From: Streptomyces coelicoflavus
GTDB taxonomy: Bacteria; Actinomycetota; Actinomycetes; Streptomycetales; Streptomycetaceae
DNA length: 64,000 nucleotides
NCBI RefSeq assembly: GCF_003112555.1
Contig: NZ_BEWB01000002.1
Location: forward strand, 310,001 to 374,000
Direction of reading: 5' to 3'
Under the pieces are notes generated by a model. It was not told the DNA's origin and searched no databases. It saw nothing but the letters and a program-made list of their open reading frames with translations. This document shows, one piece after another, positions 53,319 through 61,495 of the stretch (the stretch's first letter is position 1; the number at the start of each line of letters is the position of its first letter). The translations under genes and the position numbers were made by a program.

Positions 53319-54401
53319 CTACCGGGGCAGCACCACGACGTACGCGGCGGGCTCCCGGTCCCCGGCCGCCATCAACGCCGTACGCACGACGGCCGCCTGG
53401 TGCTCCGGGCAGTCCCGCAGCTTGCGCGGGGTGAGGTGCACGACCGTGATGCCGAGCCGCTCCAGGTGCTCGCGCTTGCGGGCGTGCTCCGCCCAGGCGG
53501 CGTCGTCCTCCTGCTTGCGGTGCGCCCGGGTGTCCAGCTCCAGCGCCACCGCCTGCTCGGGCCAGAACGCGTCCACACCACCCAGGTGGGGGCCGCCGGG
53601 CAGGCGCAGGTCGACGTTCCAGACCGGCTCCGGCAGGGCGTGCTCGCGCACCATCCGGTACAGGCGCTGTTCCGCCAGCGCCCGCCCCTCCGCGACCAGC
53701 GAGTCCACGGCGTCCACCACGTGCGGGCGGCTGAGCAGCCGGGCCCGGTTCAGCTCCCGCACCACGGCGGCCGGTTCGCAGTGCCCGCCGCGCACCGCCT
53801 CCGTCAGCAGCCGGCGCACGGTGCCCGGATCGGTCAGCTCCGCCACCGCGTCCGCCAGTGCCCGCGCCACCGGAGCAACCGGGACCCCGGTCAGCTCCAC
53901 CGGAGTGGGCAGTGCCGTCGTGCGGACGATGCGCGCACAGCCCGTGGTCCGCAGCCGGCGCATGCGCGGGACCAGGACGTCGACCACGTCCAGGGACGGC
54001 AGCGGGGGAGCGGCGGAGAACCCGTGCAGCGTCAGCGCGGCCAGGCCCGTGATCATCGCCTCCGCGTAGGCGGACACGGGCGGGTGCTCCGCGCCCGGCT
54101 GGACCGGCACCGAGACGGACACCGCGGGCGCCGCACCGGAGGCCGGGCCCGCGCCGCGGTCCCGCGCCGCGTACAGGAGCACCGCGTGCAGACGCTCCTC
54201 GCTGGTCGGCGGGCCCGGGTGCAGCAGGACGACGTTCGGCAGCAACTGCTGCCAGGGACCGCCCGGCCGGCACTGCTCGTTGGTCTCCGCGGCGGAGACG
54301 CCGTGCGCCCGCAACTGGGCGACCGTCATCGGCCGGCGCCGGCCGTCGGCCAGCGAGTGAAGCGGGCGGGGGCGGGGGGAGAGCGGGGTGTTGTGCGTCA
54401 T
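53319..54401 (-). CDS. AbiEi-like / DUF559 nuclease-fold protein
   Basis: A 360-residue protein with two recognisable parts. The N-terminal 140 residues follow the pattern of AbiEi-type antitoxin/transcription-factor domains (MTVAQLRAHGVSAAETN, WQQLLPNVVLLHPGPP, EERLHAVLLYAA, GLAALTLHGF). The last 100 residues have a DUF559/Vsr-like PD-(D/E)XK fold (AVALELDTRAHRKQEDDAAWAEHARKREHLERLGITVVHLTPRKL), with VALELD and the H-K residues as the likely catalytic set. No partner toxin gene is adjacent. Function unknown; ATG 54401 lacks a strong ribosome site. Confidence 0.75.
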   Translation of the reverse strand: MTHNTPLSPRPRPLHSLADGRRRPMTVAQLRAHGVSAAETNEQCRPGGPWQQLLPNVVLLHPGPPTSEERLHAVLLYAARDRGAGPASGAAPAVSVSVPVQPGAEHPPVSAYAEAMITGLAALTLHGFSAAPPLPSLDVVDVLVPRMRRLRTTGCARIVRTTALPTPVELTGVPVAPVARALADAVAELTDPGTVRRLLTEAVRGGHCEPAAVVRELNRARLLSRPHVVDAVDSLVAEGRALAEQRLYRMVREHALPEPVWNVDLRLPGGPHLGGVDAFWPEQAVALELDTRAHRKQEDDAAWAEHARKREHLERLGITVVHLTPRKLRDCPEHQAAVVRTALMAAGDREPAAYVVVLPR

Positions 54402-54724
54402 GACCAGCAATTTCCCGCGCCCGATCCGCCCCTTAACCGCTGTTACAAGCCCATCGCCGAACCGGGACAAGCCCGCCCTAAAGGACGGGTGTTCGGATGC
54501 CGAAAACCCCTGGTCCGCCACCGTGCGGCCCAGGGGTTACGGCTGCCATTGCCCGAATTCCGTAACGACGACGGAACGCTCAACCGTTGGCCAAAGCAAG
54601 GGTGCTCATGTCACGTCGGGGCACTGTGGCGCCCCGAAGGGGTGCGGGGCCGTGTCGATGTGCGGCTCCGCCGCGTGGGCGCGACAGGCCACGACGCACC
54701 CGCACCCGGCGACCAACAGAACCC
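54402..54724. other. Intergenic region downstream of the second pepN
   Basis: 323 bp with no convincing gene. It holds the minus-strand terminator described at 54505-54538 and the start-proximal sequence of the DUF559 gene. A G/C-rich block at 54600-54720 has several short inverted repeats (ggggcactgtggcgcccc, for example) but no larger structure that I can support. Confidence 0.5.
54505..54538 (-). terminator. Terminator downstream of the second pepN
   Basis: AACCCCTGG (54505-54513) pairs with CCAGGGGTT (54530-54538), and on the minus strand the stem is followed by TTTTCGG-like sequence. It is 186 bases past the pepN stop. Confidence 0.6.
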
Positions 54725-57307
54725 CTACGCACCCCCGTCGCAGGCCTGCGCCCGCAGAGCCCGCGCCAGATCGTCCCGAGCCTCCAGCACCAGCCTCCGC
54801 AACGCCGGCGCCGCCTCCTCGTGCGCGGACAGCCACGCGTCGGTCGCGTCCAGCGTGTCCCGGGAGTCCCGCAGCGACGGGAACAGCCCCCGGACCACGT
54901 CCATCCCGATCTGGATGGACCGCTCGGCCCACACCCGCTCGATCGCCGCGAAGTACTTCTCGGTGTACGGCGCGAGCAGCTCCCGCTGCGAGGGCTGCGC
55001 GAAGCCGGCGATGGTCGCCTCCACCAGCGCGTTGGACAGCGCGTCGGACTCCACCACCTGCGCCCAGGCCTGCGCCTTCACCGCCGGGGACGGCCGCGAG
55101 GCCAGGCAGCGGACCTGGTGCCGCTTGCCGGAGGCCGTGTCGTCGCGGGCCAGTTCGGCGGCCAGGACACCCTCGTCGGCCCCGCCGTGGGCGGCGAGCG
55201 GCGCGAGGAAGGTCCAGCGCAGCTCCTGGTCCACGTCGAGGCCGTCGATCTTGTCGGTGCCCTCCAGCAGCCCCCGCAGCACCAGGAGGTCCGCCTCCTC
55301 GGACGCCACCGACGCGAAGAACCGCGCCCACGCCAGCTGCTGCTCGCTGCCCGGTGCCGCGTCCCGCAGCTCGCGCAGCGCGCCCTCGGCGAGCAGCCGG
55401 CCGCCCGTCCCGCGCCAGTCGGGGGCGGCGTAGTGCACCAGCGCCGAGCCGGTCCAGGCGTGCAGCATCTGCAGGACGCCGATGTCGGACTCGCGGCCCG
55501 CGAACCGCAGCACCAGCCCGGCGAAGTCCCGGGCCGGCAGCAGTGCGTCCCGCGTCATGTTCCACAGCGCCGACCAGCACAGGGCGCGGGCCAGCGGGTC
55601 CGTCAGCGCGCCCAGGTGCTCGCGCAGGGTCGCCAGCGAGGTGGCGTCGAACCGCGTCTTGCAGTACGTGAGGTCGTCGTCGTTGACCAGGACCAGCTCC
55701 GGCGCCTCGGCACCGGCCAGCTCCGCGACCACCGTGCGCGGCCCCTCGACGTCCACCTCGGCACGCGCGTACCGCTCCAGGGCGCCCTCGGCCGTACGCC
55801 GGTACAGGCCCACCGCGACGCGGTGCGGGCGCAGTTCGGGGTGCGACTCGGCGGCCTCCTGCACCACGGCCAGCTCGTCGACCGTGCCCGCCGCGCTCAG
55901 CAGCACCTGCGGGGTCAGCGAGTTGACCCCCGCCGTCTGGAGCCAGGAGCGCGACCAGGCCGCCATGTCCCGGCCGCTGGTCTCCTCCAGCACCGACAGC
56001 AGGTCGCCCAGGCGCGTGTTGCCGTACGCGTGCCGCTTGAAGTAGCGCCGCGCGCCCTCCAGGAACGCGTCCTGCCCGACGTACGCCACCAGCTGCTTGA
56101 GCGCGGAGGCGCCCTTGGCGTAGGTGATGCCGTCGAAGTTGAGCTTGGCGTCCTCCAGGTCACGGATGTCGGCCGTGATCGGGTGCGTGGAGGGCAGCTG
56201 GTCGGCGCGGTACGCCCAGGCCTTGCGGCGGTTGGCGAAGGTGATCCAGGCGTCCTCGAAGCGGGTCGCGTTGACGTTGGCGAACGCGCCCATGAAGTCG
56301 GCGAAGGACTCCTTCAGCCACAGGTCGTCCCACCACTCCATGGTCACGAGGTCGCCGAACCACATGTGCGCCATCTCGTGCAGGATCGTGTTGGCGCGGC
56401 CCTCGTACGACGCCCGCGTCACCTTCCCGCGGAAGATGTACTCCTCCCGGAAGGTGACCATCCCCGGGTTCTCCATCGCGCCGAGGTTGTACTCCGGCAC
56501 GAACGCCTGGTCGTACTTCCCGAAGGGGTACGGGTAGTCGAAGTGGTCGTGGAAGAAGTCCAGGCCCTGCTTGGTGATCAGGAAGACGTCGTCGGCGTCG
56601 AAGTGCGGGGCCAGGCCCTTGCGGCACAGGGCGCCGAGCGGGATCTCCAGCCGCGTACCGTCCTCGAGCACGCGCTCGTAGGAGTCCGTGACGTAGTGGT
56701 ACGGCCCCGCGACCACGCACGTGATGTACGTCGAGATCGGCTTCGTCTCCGCGAACCGCCACACCCCGTCGGCGCGTGCGCCCGCGCCGTTGGACCACAC
56801 CGTCCACTCCTCGGGCGCGCGCACCTCGAAGCGGAAGGGGGCCTTGAGGTCCGGCTGCTCGAAGTTCGCGAACACCCGGCGGGAGTCGGCCGGCTCGTAC
56901 TGGGTGTACAGGTACACCTCGCCGTCCTCGGGGTCGACGAAGCGGTGCATTCCCTCGCCGGTGCGGGAGTAGGCGCACTGGGCGTCGACCACCAGCTCGT
57001 TGTCGGCGGCCAGGTCCTCCAGGAGGATCCGGGAGCCGTCGAAGACCTCGCTCGGGTCGAGGTCGCGGCCGTTCAGCGAGACGGCGGTGACGCTCGGGGC
57101 GATCAGGTCGGCGAAGCTGCTCGCGCCGGGCTCGTTGCAGCGGAAGCGGATCGTGGTGACGGACCGGAACGTGCGCGGCCCCTCGCCCCGGGCGTCACCG
57201 ATGGCCGAGCGCACGTCGAGGGACACCTCGTACCCGTCGACGGACAGCAGGGCGGCCCGCTCCCGGGCCTCGTCGCGGGACAGATTCTCACCGGGCACGG
57301 GCGGCAC
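54725..57307 (-). CDS. pepN: Aminopeptidase N, M1 family (second copy)
   Basis: An 860-residue zinc aminopeptidase, complete and intact. The exopeptidase motif is GAMENPGMVT, the zinc motif HEMAHMWFGDLVTMEWWDD, and KESFADF supplies the third ligand. The N-terminal saddle and C-terminal helical domain are of normal length. Compared with the first copy it has GAMENPG rather than GAMENAG and LKESFADFMG rather than LNESFATYAE, like PepN of mycobacteria. Its neighbours (the Rv2466c-type gene, rpiB, nei) match the mycobacterial pepN locus, so this is the syntenic orthologue. The translated start is ATG 57307 (MPPVPGENLSRDEARE). Confidence 0.95.
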   Translation of the reverse strand: MPPVPGENLSRDEARERAALLSVDGYEVSLDVRSAIGDARGEGPRTFRSVTTIRFRCNEPGASSFADLIAPSVTAVSLNGRDLDPSEVFDGSRILLEDLAADNELVVDAQCAYSRTGEGMHRFVDPEDGEVYLYTQYEPADSRRVFANFEQPDLKAPFRFEVRAPEEWTVWSNGAGARADGVWRFAETKPISTYITCVVAGPYHYVTDSYERVLEDGTRLEIPLGALCRKGLAPHFDADDVFLITKQGLDFFHDHFDYPYPFGKYDQAFVPEYNLGAMENPGMVTFREEYIFRGKVTRASYEGRANTILHEMAHMWFGDLVTMEWWDDLWLKESFADFMGAFANVNATRFEDAWITFANRRKAWAYRADQLPSTHPITADIRDLEDAKLNFDGITYAKGASALKQLVAYVGQDAFLEGARRYFKRHAYGNTRLGDLLSVLEETSGRDMAAWSRSWLQTAGVNSLTPQVLLSAAGTVDELAVVQEAAESHPELRPHRVAVGLYRRTAEGALERYARAEVDVEGPRTVVAELAGAEAPELVLVNDDDLTYCKTRFDATSLATLREHLGALTDPLARALCWSALWNMTRDALLPARDFAGLVLRFAGRESDIGVLQMLHAWTGSALVHYAAPDWRGTGGRLLAEGALRELRDAAPGSEQQLAWARFFASVASEEADLLVLRGLLEGTDKIDGLDVDQELRWTFLAPLAAHGGADEGVLAAELARDDTASGKRHQVRCLASRPSPAVKAQAWAQVVESDALSNALVEATIAGFAQPSQRELLAPYTEKYFAAIERVWAERSIQIGMDVVRGLFPSLRDSRDTLDATDAWLSAHEEAAPALRRLVLEARDDLARALRAQACDGGA

Positions 57308-57472
57308 TCCCTCGGGTGGTGTTCGGTATGTGAGTGGTGTTGCGGGTGATGTTCAGTATGCGGACAGCCCCGATCCTGCCATGCGCCCCTGACGCGCGGC
57401 AGCCGGGAATGAGCGGGCCGGCCGGTCGGTTGCCCCGACAAACGGCTACTCGCGCGCCTCAAGAGGAGAGAC

Positions 57473-58111
57473 ATGTCCGAGAAGACGCCTGTCGACTTCT
57501 GGTTCGACCCGCTGTGCCCCTGGGCCTGGATGACCTCCCGCTGGGTCCTGGAGGTGGAGAAGGTCAGGGACATCGAGGTCCGCTGGCACCTGATGAGCCT
57601 GGCCGTCCTCAACGAGGACAAGCTCGACGAGCTGCCCGCGGAGTACCGCGAGATGCTGGAGGTCAAGGCCTGGGGCCCGGTCCGCGTCGTCATCGCGGCC
57701 CAGGAGGAGCACGGCGCCGAGGTGCTCGGCGACCTCTACACGGCGCTCGGCACCCGCATCCACAACCAGGAGGAGGGCCCGGGCAGGGAGACGGTCGCCG
57801 CCGCCCTGAAGGACGTCGGTCTGCCCGAGTCCCTGATGGACCACTGGGACGACACCCCCTACGAGCCCCAGCTGCGCGCCTCCCACAAGGAGGGCATCGA
57901 CAAGGTCGGCCAGGAGGTCGGCACCCCGGTCATCGCCGTGCCCGGCGCCGACGGCGGACAGCTCGCCTTCTTCGGCCCGGTCGTCACCCCCGCACCCAAG
58001 GGCGAGGACGCGGCCAAGCTCTGGGACGGCACCCTCGCCGTGGCCTCCGTGCCGGGCTTCTACGAGATCAAGCGGACCCGCACCAAGGGCCCGGACTTCA
58101 GCAACCTGTAG
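57473..58111 (+). CDS. Mycothiol-dependent nitroreductase homologue (DsbA-like), CPWA active site
   Basis: A 212-residue thioredoxin-fold protein of the DsbA superfamily. The sequence VDFWFDPLCPWAWMTSRWVLEVEKVRDIEVRWH and the downstream GTRIHNQEEG and VGTPVIAVPG match the mycobacterial mycothiol-dependent reductase Rv2466c. That enzyme has a CPWC active site (from memory); here Cys15 is kept but the resolving Cys18 is alanine (tgc ccc tgg gcc). The cis-Pro loop TPVIAV is intact. A single-cysteine mechanism with mycothiol as second thiol would be the expected consequence. The ATG is preceded by AGAGGAGAG. It is divergent from pepN with 165 bases between. Confidence 0.9.
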   Translation: MSEKTPVDFWFDPLCPWAWMTSRWVLEVEKVRDIEVRWHLMSLAVLNEDKLDELPAEYREMLEVKAWGPVRVVIAAQEEHGAEVLGDLYTALGTRIHNQEEGPGRETVAAALKDVGLPESLMDHWDDTPYEPQLRASHKEGIDKVGQEVGTPVIAVPGADGGQLAFFGPVVTPAPKGEDAAKLWDGTLAVASVPGFYEIKRTRTKGPDFSNL

Positions 58112-58129
58112 GCGGCGTTCCCGCACGGA

Positions 58130-58162
58130 AAGCCCCCGCGAGTCACGTCCTCGCGGGGGCTT
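58130..58162. terminator. Bidirectional terminator, nitroreductase / sodF
   Basis: A perfect 13-bp stem, AAGCCCCCGCGAG (58130-58142) with CTCGCGGGGGCTT (58150-58162), has a 7-base loop and is the clearest intrinsic terminator in the window. Confidence 0.9.
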
Positions 58163-58233
58163 CCCTCATTCCGCCCGCCCGGTGAAGGTTGAGAAGACGA
58201 TCACGAGGCAGGACGACCGGGGGCGGCCGGCTC

Positions 58234-58875
58234 TCAGGGAGCCAGCAGCAGCGTGTTGGTCCGGGACTTGGCGGCCTCGTAGCGCCTGGCCACGTCCTGC
58301 CAGTTGACGACGGCCCACATGGCGTCGATGAAGTCGACCTTCTGGTTCTTGTACTGAAGGTAGAAGGCGTGCTCCCAGGCGTCGAAGACCAGGATCGGGG
58401 TGGAGCCCTGGCCGACGTTGCCCTGGTGGTCGTAGATCTGCTCGACGATCAGCCGGCCGCTCAGCGGCTCGTAGGCGAGGACGCCCCAGCCCGAGCCCTG
58501 GGTGGTCGCGGCGGCCTTGGTGAGCTGCGCCTTGAAACCGGCGAAGGAGCCGAAGGACTCGGCGATCGCACCGGCCAGCTCGCCCACGCCGTCCTGGTCG
58601 AGGGGCTCGCCGCCGCCGTCGCCGGTCATGTTGTGCCAGTAGATCGAGTGCAGGATGTGGCCGGAGAGGTGGAAGGCCAGGTTCTTCTCCAGGCCGTTGA
58701 TCGAGCCCCACGTCTCCTTGTCCCGCGCCTCGGCAAGCTGTTCCAGCGTGTCGTTGGCGCCCTTGACGTACGCGGCGTGGTGCTTGTCGTGGTGCAGCTC
58801 GATGATCTCGGGACTGATCACGGGAGCCAGCGCGGAGTAGTCGTACGGCAGTTCAGGAAGCGTGTAGACGGACAT
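58234..58875 (-). CDS. sodF: Iron-type superoxide dismutase (SodF)
   Basis: A 213-residue Fe/Mn-family superoxide dismutase that converts superoxide to peroxide and oxygen in the cytoplasm. The four metal ligands lie in [27 protein letters not shown], and [10 protein letters not shown] (Asp and His). The family signature DAWEHAFY is perfect. In Streptomyces this enzyme is the iron-dependent SodF, and nickel-loaded Nur represses it when the Ni-SOD (SodN) can be made. ATG 58875 has GGAGGGGAT 6 bases upstream. The next feature shows the matching operator. Confidence 0.95.
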   Translation of the reverse strand: MSVYTLPELPYDYSALAPVISPEIIELHHDKHHAAYVKGANDTLEQLAEARDKETWGSINGLEKNLAFHLSGHILHSIYWHNMTGDGGGEPLDQDGVGELAGAIAESFGSFAGFKAQLTKAAATTQGSGWGVLAYEPLSGRLIVEQIYDHQGNVGQGSTPILVFDAWEHAFYLQYKNQKVDFIDAMWAVVNWQDVARRYEAAKSRTNTLLLAP

Positions 58876-58898
58876 GGCGGATCCCCTCCGACCTCTTA

Positions 58899-58915
58899 TT
58901 GCAAAAGGCTTGCAA
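58899..58915. promoter_or_regulatory. Nur box upstream of sodF
   Basis: TTGCAA-aaggc-TTGCAA is a perfect 17-bp palindrome with a 5-base spacer, 24-40 bases before the sodF ATG. The known Nur box has the form tgCaa-N5-ttGCA. This fits nickel-dependent repression of sodF exactly. Confidence 0.9.
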
Positions 58916-59028
58916 GTGCACGCTAACAGCAAGAGGGTGGAAAGGGGTGGAGGGGCGTGCCGCGACACACGGAAGGGCCCCCGCACACGACCGTGCGGAG
59001 GCCCTCGGTGGAGCGCCGGGCTCTGCGG

Positions 59029-60417
59029 CTAGCCGAGGCGGGCCGCCCGGCGCCGCTGCCGGAGACAACCCGCGGCCGCCAGGACCAGCGTCATCCCGCC
59101 CGTCGAGTACAGCTGCACCCGCGTGTCCGGCTCGCGGGCCATCAGCACGAACACCGCGGCCATGCCGGCCAGCGCCACCCAGGTCAGCCACGGGAAGAGC
59201 CACATGCGCACGACCAGCTTCTCGGGCGCCTCCCGCTCCAGGCGGCGGCGCAGCCGCAGCTGCGCGGCGGCGATGAAGATCCAGACGACCAGGATGACCG
59301 CGCCGATCATGTTCAGCAGCCAGGAGAAGACGTCGTCCGGCCGCCAGTAGCTGAGCAGCACGCAGCCGAAGCCGAACAGGGAGGAGACCAGCACCGCGAC
59401 CCGCGGCACCCCGCCCGACACCCGGCCCAGCACCCTCGGCCCCTGGCCCCGCTCGACCAGCGAGTAGCCGATGCGGGAGGCGCCGTAGATGTTGGCGTTC
59501 ATCGCGCTGAGCAGCGCGACCAGGACCACGACGTTCATGAGCTGACCCGCGCCCGGGATGCCCAGCTCGTCCAGGGCGGCGACGTACGGGCCCTTCTCGA
59601 CGACCTCGGGGGAGTCCCACGGGACCAGGGTCACGATGACCGCCATCGAGCCGATGTAGAACAGCGCGATGCGCCACATCGCCGTCCGCACGGCACTGGC
59701 CACGCCCCTGACCGGGTTCTCCGACTCGGCGGCCGCGATGGTCACGGTCTCCAGGCCGCCGTAGGCGAACACCGAGGCGAGCAGGCCGATGATCAGACCG
59801 TTGCCGCCGTTGGGCAGGAAGTCGCCCAGGTGGGAGGCGCCGGGCGAGTCGGTGCCCGGCAGGACGCCGCAGATCGCCAGCACGCCGAGCACCAGGAACA
59901 GCGAGATCGCGCCGACCTTGAGCGCGGCGAACCAGAACTCGAACTCGCCGAAGTTCTTCACGGCGGCCAGGTTCGTCCCGCAGAACACCACCATGAACAG
60001 CGCCACCCACGCCCACTCGGGCGTACCGGGCAGCCAGCCGTGCACGATCTGCGCCGCGCCGATGCCCTCCAGGCCGACCGCCGTGCACAGCAGCACCCAG
60101 AACGCCCAGCCCGCGGTGAAACCGGCCCAGGGGCCGATCGCCCGCTCGGCGTGCGCGGAGAAGGAACCGGACGACGGATACGCGGCGGACATCTCGCCCA
60201 GCATCCGCATCACCAGCATCACGAGGAGGCCGGAGGCGGTGTAGGCGACGACGATCGAGGGCCCGGCGGCGGCGATGCCGGCCCCGGAACCGACGAACAG
60301 CCCGGCGCCGATCACGCCGCCCAGGGCGATCATCGACAGGTGGCGCTGCTTGAGGCCGTGGGAGAGGGAGGCGTCCGCCGGCTGCTGGGGCGCCTCGGTG
60401 GTGGTGCTGTTGGACAT
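59029..60417 (-). CDS. Amino-acid permease, APC superfamily
   Basis: A 462-residue APC transporter with about twelve membrane helices, starting HLSMIALGGVIGAGLFVGSGAGIAAAGPSIVVAY (GVIGAGLF is the discontinuous TM1 motif). MRMLGEMSAAYPSSGSFSAHAERAIGPWAGFTAGW follows, and GFGVSMNAN-type sequence occurs in the C-terminal half (ALLSAMNANIYGASRIGYSLVERGQGP). It belongs to the AAT group (GabP, ProY, AroP). The specific substrate is not resolved. The first plausible start is ATG 60417, although the GGACGAG site is weak; the longer frame upstream is G-rich non-coding sequence. Confidence 0.92.
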   Translation of the reverse strand: MSNSTTTEAPQQPADASLSHGLKQRHLSMIALGGVIGAGLFVGSGAGIAAAGPSIVVAYTASGLLVMLVMRMLGEMSAAYPSSGSFSAHAERAIGPWAGFTAGWAFWVLLCTAVGLEGIGAAQIVHGWLPGTPEWAWVALFMVVFCGTNLAAVKNFGEFEFWFAALKVGAISLFLVLGVLAICGVLPGTDSPGASHLGDFLPNGGNGLIIGLLASVFAYGGLETVTIAAAESENPVRGVASAVRTAMWRIALFYIGSMAVIVTLVPWDSPEVVEKGPYVAALDELGIPGAGQLMNVVVLVALLSAMNANIYGASRIGYSLVERGQGPRVLGRVSGGVPRVAVLVSSLFGFGCVLLSYWRPDDVFSWLLNMIGAVILVVWIFIAAAQLRLRRRLEREAPEKLVVRMWLFPWLTWVALAGMAAVFVLMAREPDTRVQLYSTGGMTLVLAAAGCLRQRRRAARLG

Positions 60418-60826
60418 GGAGCGGCTCGTCCAATGCGTGGGGGGGCGGATGGGGACGGTGGGGGGTGGAGCAGGGTGGGGCTGAGTGGGGCTGGGGTGGG
60501 GCTGGGGTGGGGGCTGGGCAGGGCAAAAGCGCCCACAGTCTCCGGTCTCGTGTCGCGCGGCGACAGCGGCTGCCCACGATGCGGACGGACTGGACACGGA
60601 ACGCGATCATCCGAATACGTCGTTCCGTTTGCGGGTGCGCCCGGGTGACGCCCGCCTCACCTTCTCGGTGACCGGTGTCACCCGCGACCGGGTGTATCCC
60701 GCACCCTTTGTCGGGAGCCCACCAAGACGACGAGCGGGCCTTTGTCGAGCGCTGCTGGTGATCGGCTCCAGGCGGCTGGGATAGCGTCGCGGTGTCCCGA
60801 CATGTCCACACCACCGCGGAGTCCCC
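60418..60826. other. Divergent region, amino-acid permease / bioY
   Basis: 409 bp with no gene. Positions 60437-60524 form a G-run-rich block on the plus strand. The palindrome GGTGAC-CGGT-GTCACC at 60667-60682 is a candidate operator. TAGCGT at 60782-60787, 40 bases before the bioY ATG, is a candidate -10 box without a clear -35. The remaining sequence shows nothing that I can name. Confidence 0.55.
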
Positions 60827-61411
60827 ATGAGCACCGCTGCCGTCCCCGCCCGACGCTCCGGGCAGGTCCTCGCCGACCTCATCCCCTCCTCCCGAGTCCG
60901 GGACGTCGCGCTCGTCGCGGGCGGCGCCGTGCTCACCGGCCTCGCCGCCCAGATCGCGGTACCCGTGCCCGGCTCCCCGGTGCCGGTGACCGGCCAGACC
61001 TTCGCCGCGCTGCTCGTCGGCACCTCGCTCGGCGCCCGCCGCGGCCTCCTCTCGCTCGCGCTGTACGCCCTGGTCGGCATGGCGGGCGTGCCGTGGTTCG
61101 CGGAGGGCGGATCCGGCACCGCCGCCCCCTCCCTCGGCTACGTCTTCGGCATGCTGCTCGCCGTCACGGTCGTGGGCGCGCTGGCCCGCCGCGGCGCCGA
61201 CCGCTCGATGCTGCGCACGGCCGGCACGATGCTGCTCGGCGAGGCGATCATCTACGCCGTCGGCGTGCCGTACCTGGCCCTCGCCGCCGACATGTCCCTC
61301 ACCGCCGCGATCGCGGCCGGCCTCACCCCGTTCCTGATCGGCGACGCGCTGAAGGCCGCGCTGGCGATGGGCGTCCTGCCCACCGCCTGGAAGCTGGTCG
61401 ACAAGCGGTAG
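60827..61411 (+). CDS. bioY: Biotin transporter BioY
   Basis: A 194-residue S component of an ECF-type vitamin transporter. Six hydrophobic segments are present, including ALVAGGAVLTGLAAQIAVPVPGSPVPVTGQTFAALLVGTSLGARRGLLSLALYALVGMAGVPWFAEG, which carries the BioY signature (VPVTGQTFA, LGARRG). It captures biotin and can import it alone or with EcfT and EcfA partners, none of which is encoded next to it. It is flanked on both sides by paralogous amino-acid permeases. Confidence 0.94.
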   Translation: MSTAAVPARRSGQVLADLIPSSRVRDVALVAGGAVLTGLAAQIAVPVPGSPVPVTGQTFAALLVGTSLGARRGLLSLALYALVGMAGVPWFAEGGSGTAAPSLGYVFGMLLAVTVVGALARRGADRSMLRTAGTMLLGEAIIYAVGVPYLALAADMSLTAAIAAGLTPFLIGDALKAALAMGVLPTAWKLVDKR

Positions 61412-61428
61412 AGGCCCACCGGGCCCGC

Positions 61429-61475
61429 GAAAGAGGCTCGCCGGAGCGCGGACAGCGCCCCGGCGAGCCTCTTTC
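61429..61475. terminator. Bidirectional terminator, bioY / permease
   Basis: A perfect 16-bp stem, GAAAGAGGCTCGCCGG (61429-61444) with CCGGCGAGCCTCTTTC (61460-61475), encloses a 15-base loop between two convergent stops. Confidence 0.93.
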
Positions 61476-61495
61476 GTACGTCCGCGACGGCCGGG

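Noticed and set aside
54505..54538. Hairpin as a possible attachment site or tRNA remnant
   Set aside because: No tRNA-like cloverleaf, no second copy and no integrase gene; it fits a terminator.
54587..57349. Plus-strand open frame of 920 codons antisense to the second pepN
   Set aside because: No domain, skewed composition, and pepN on the minus strand is complete.
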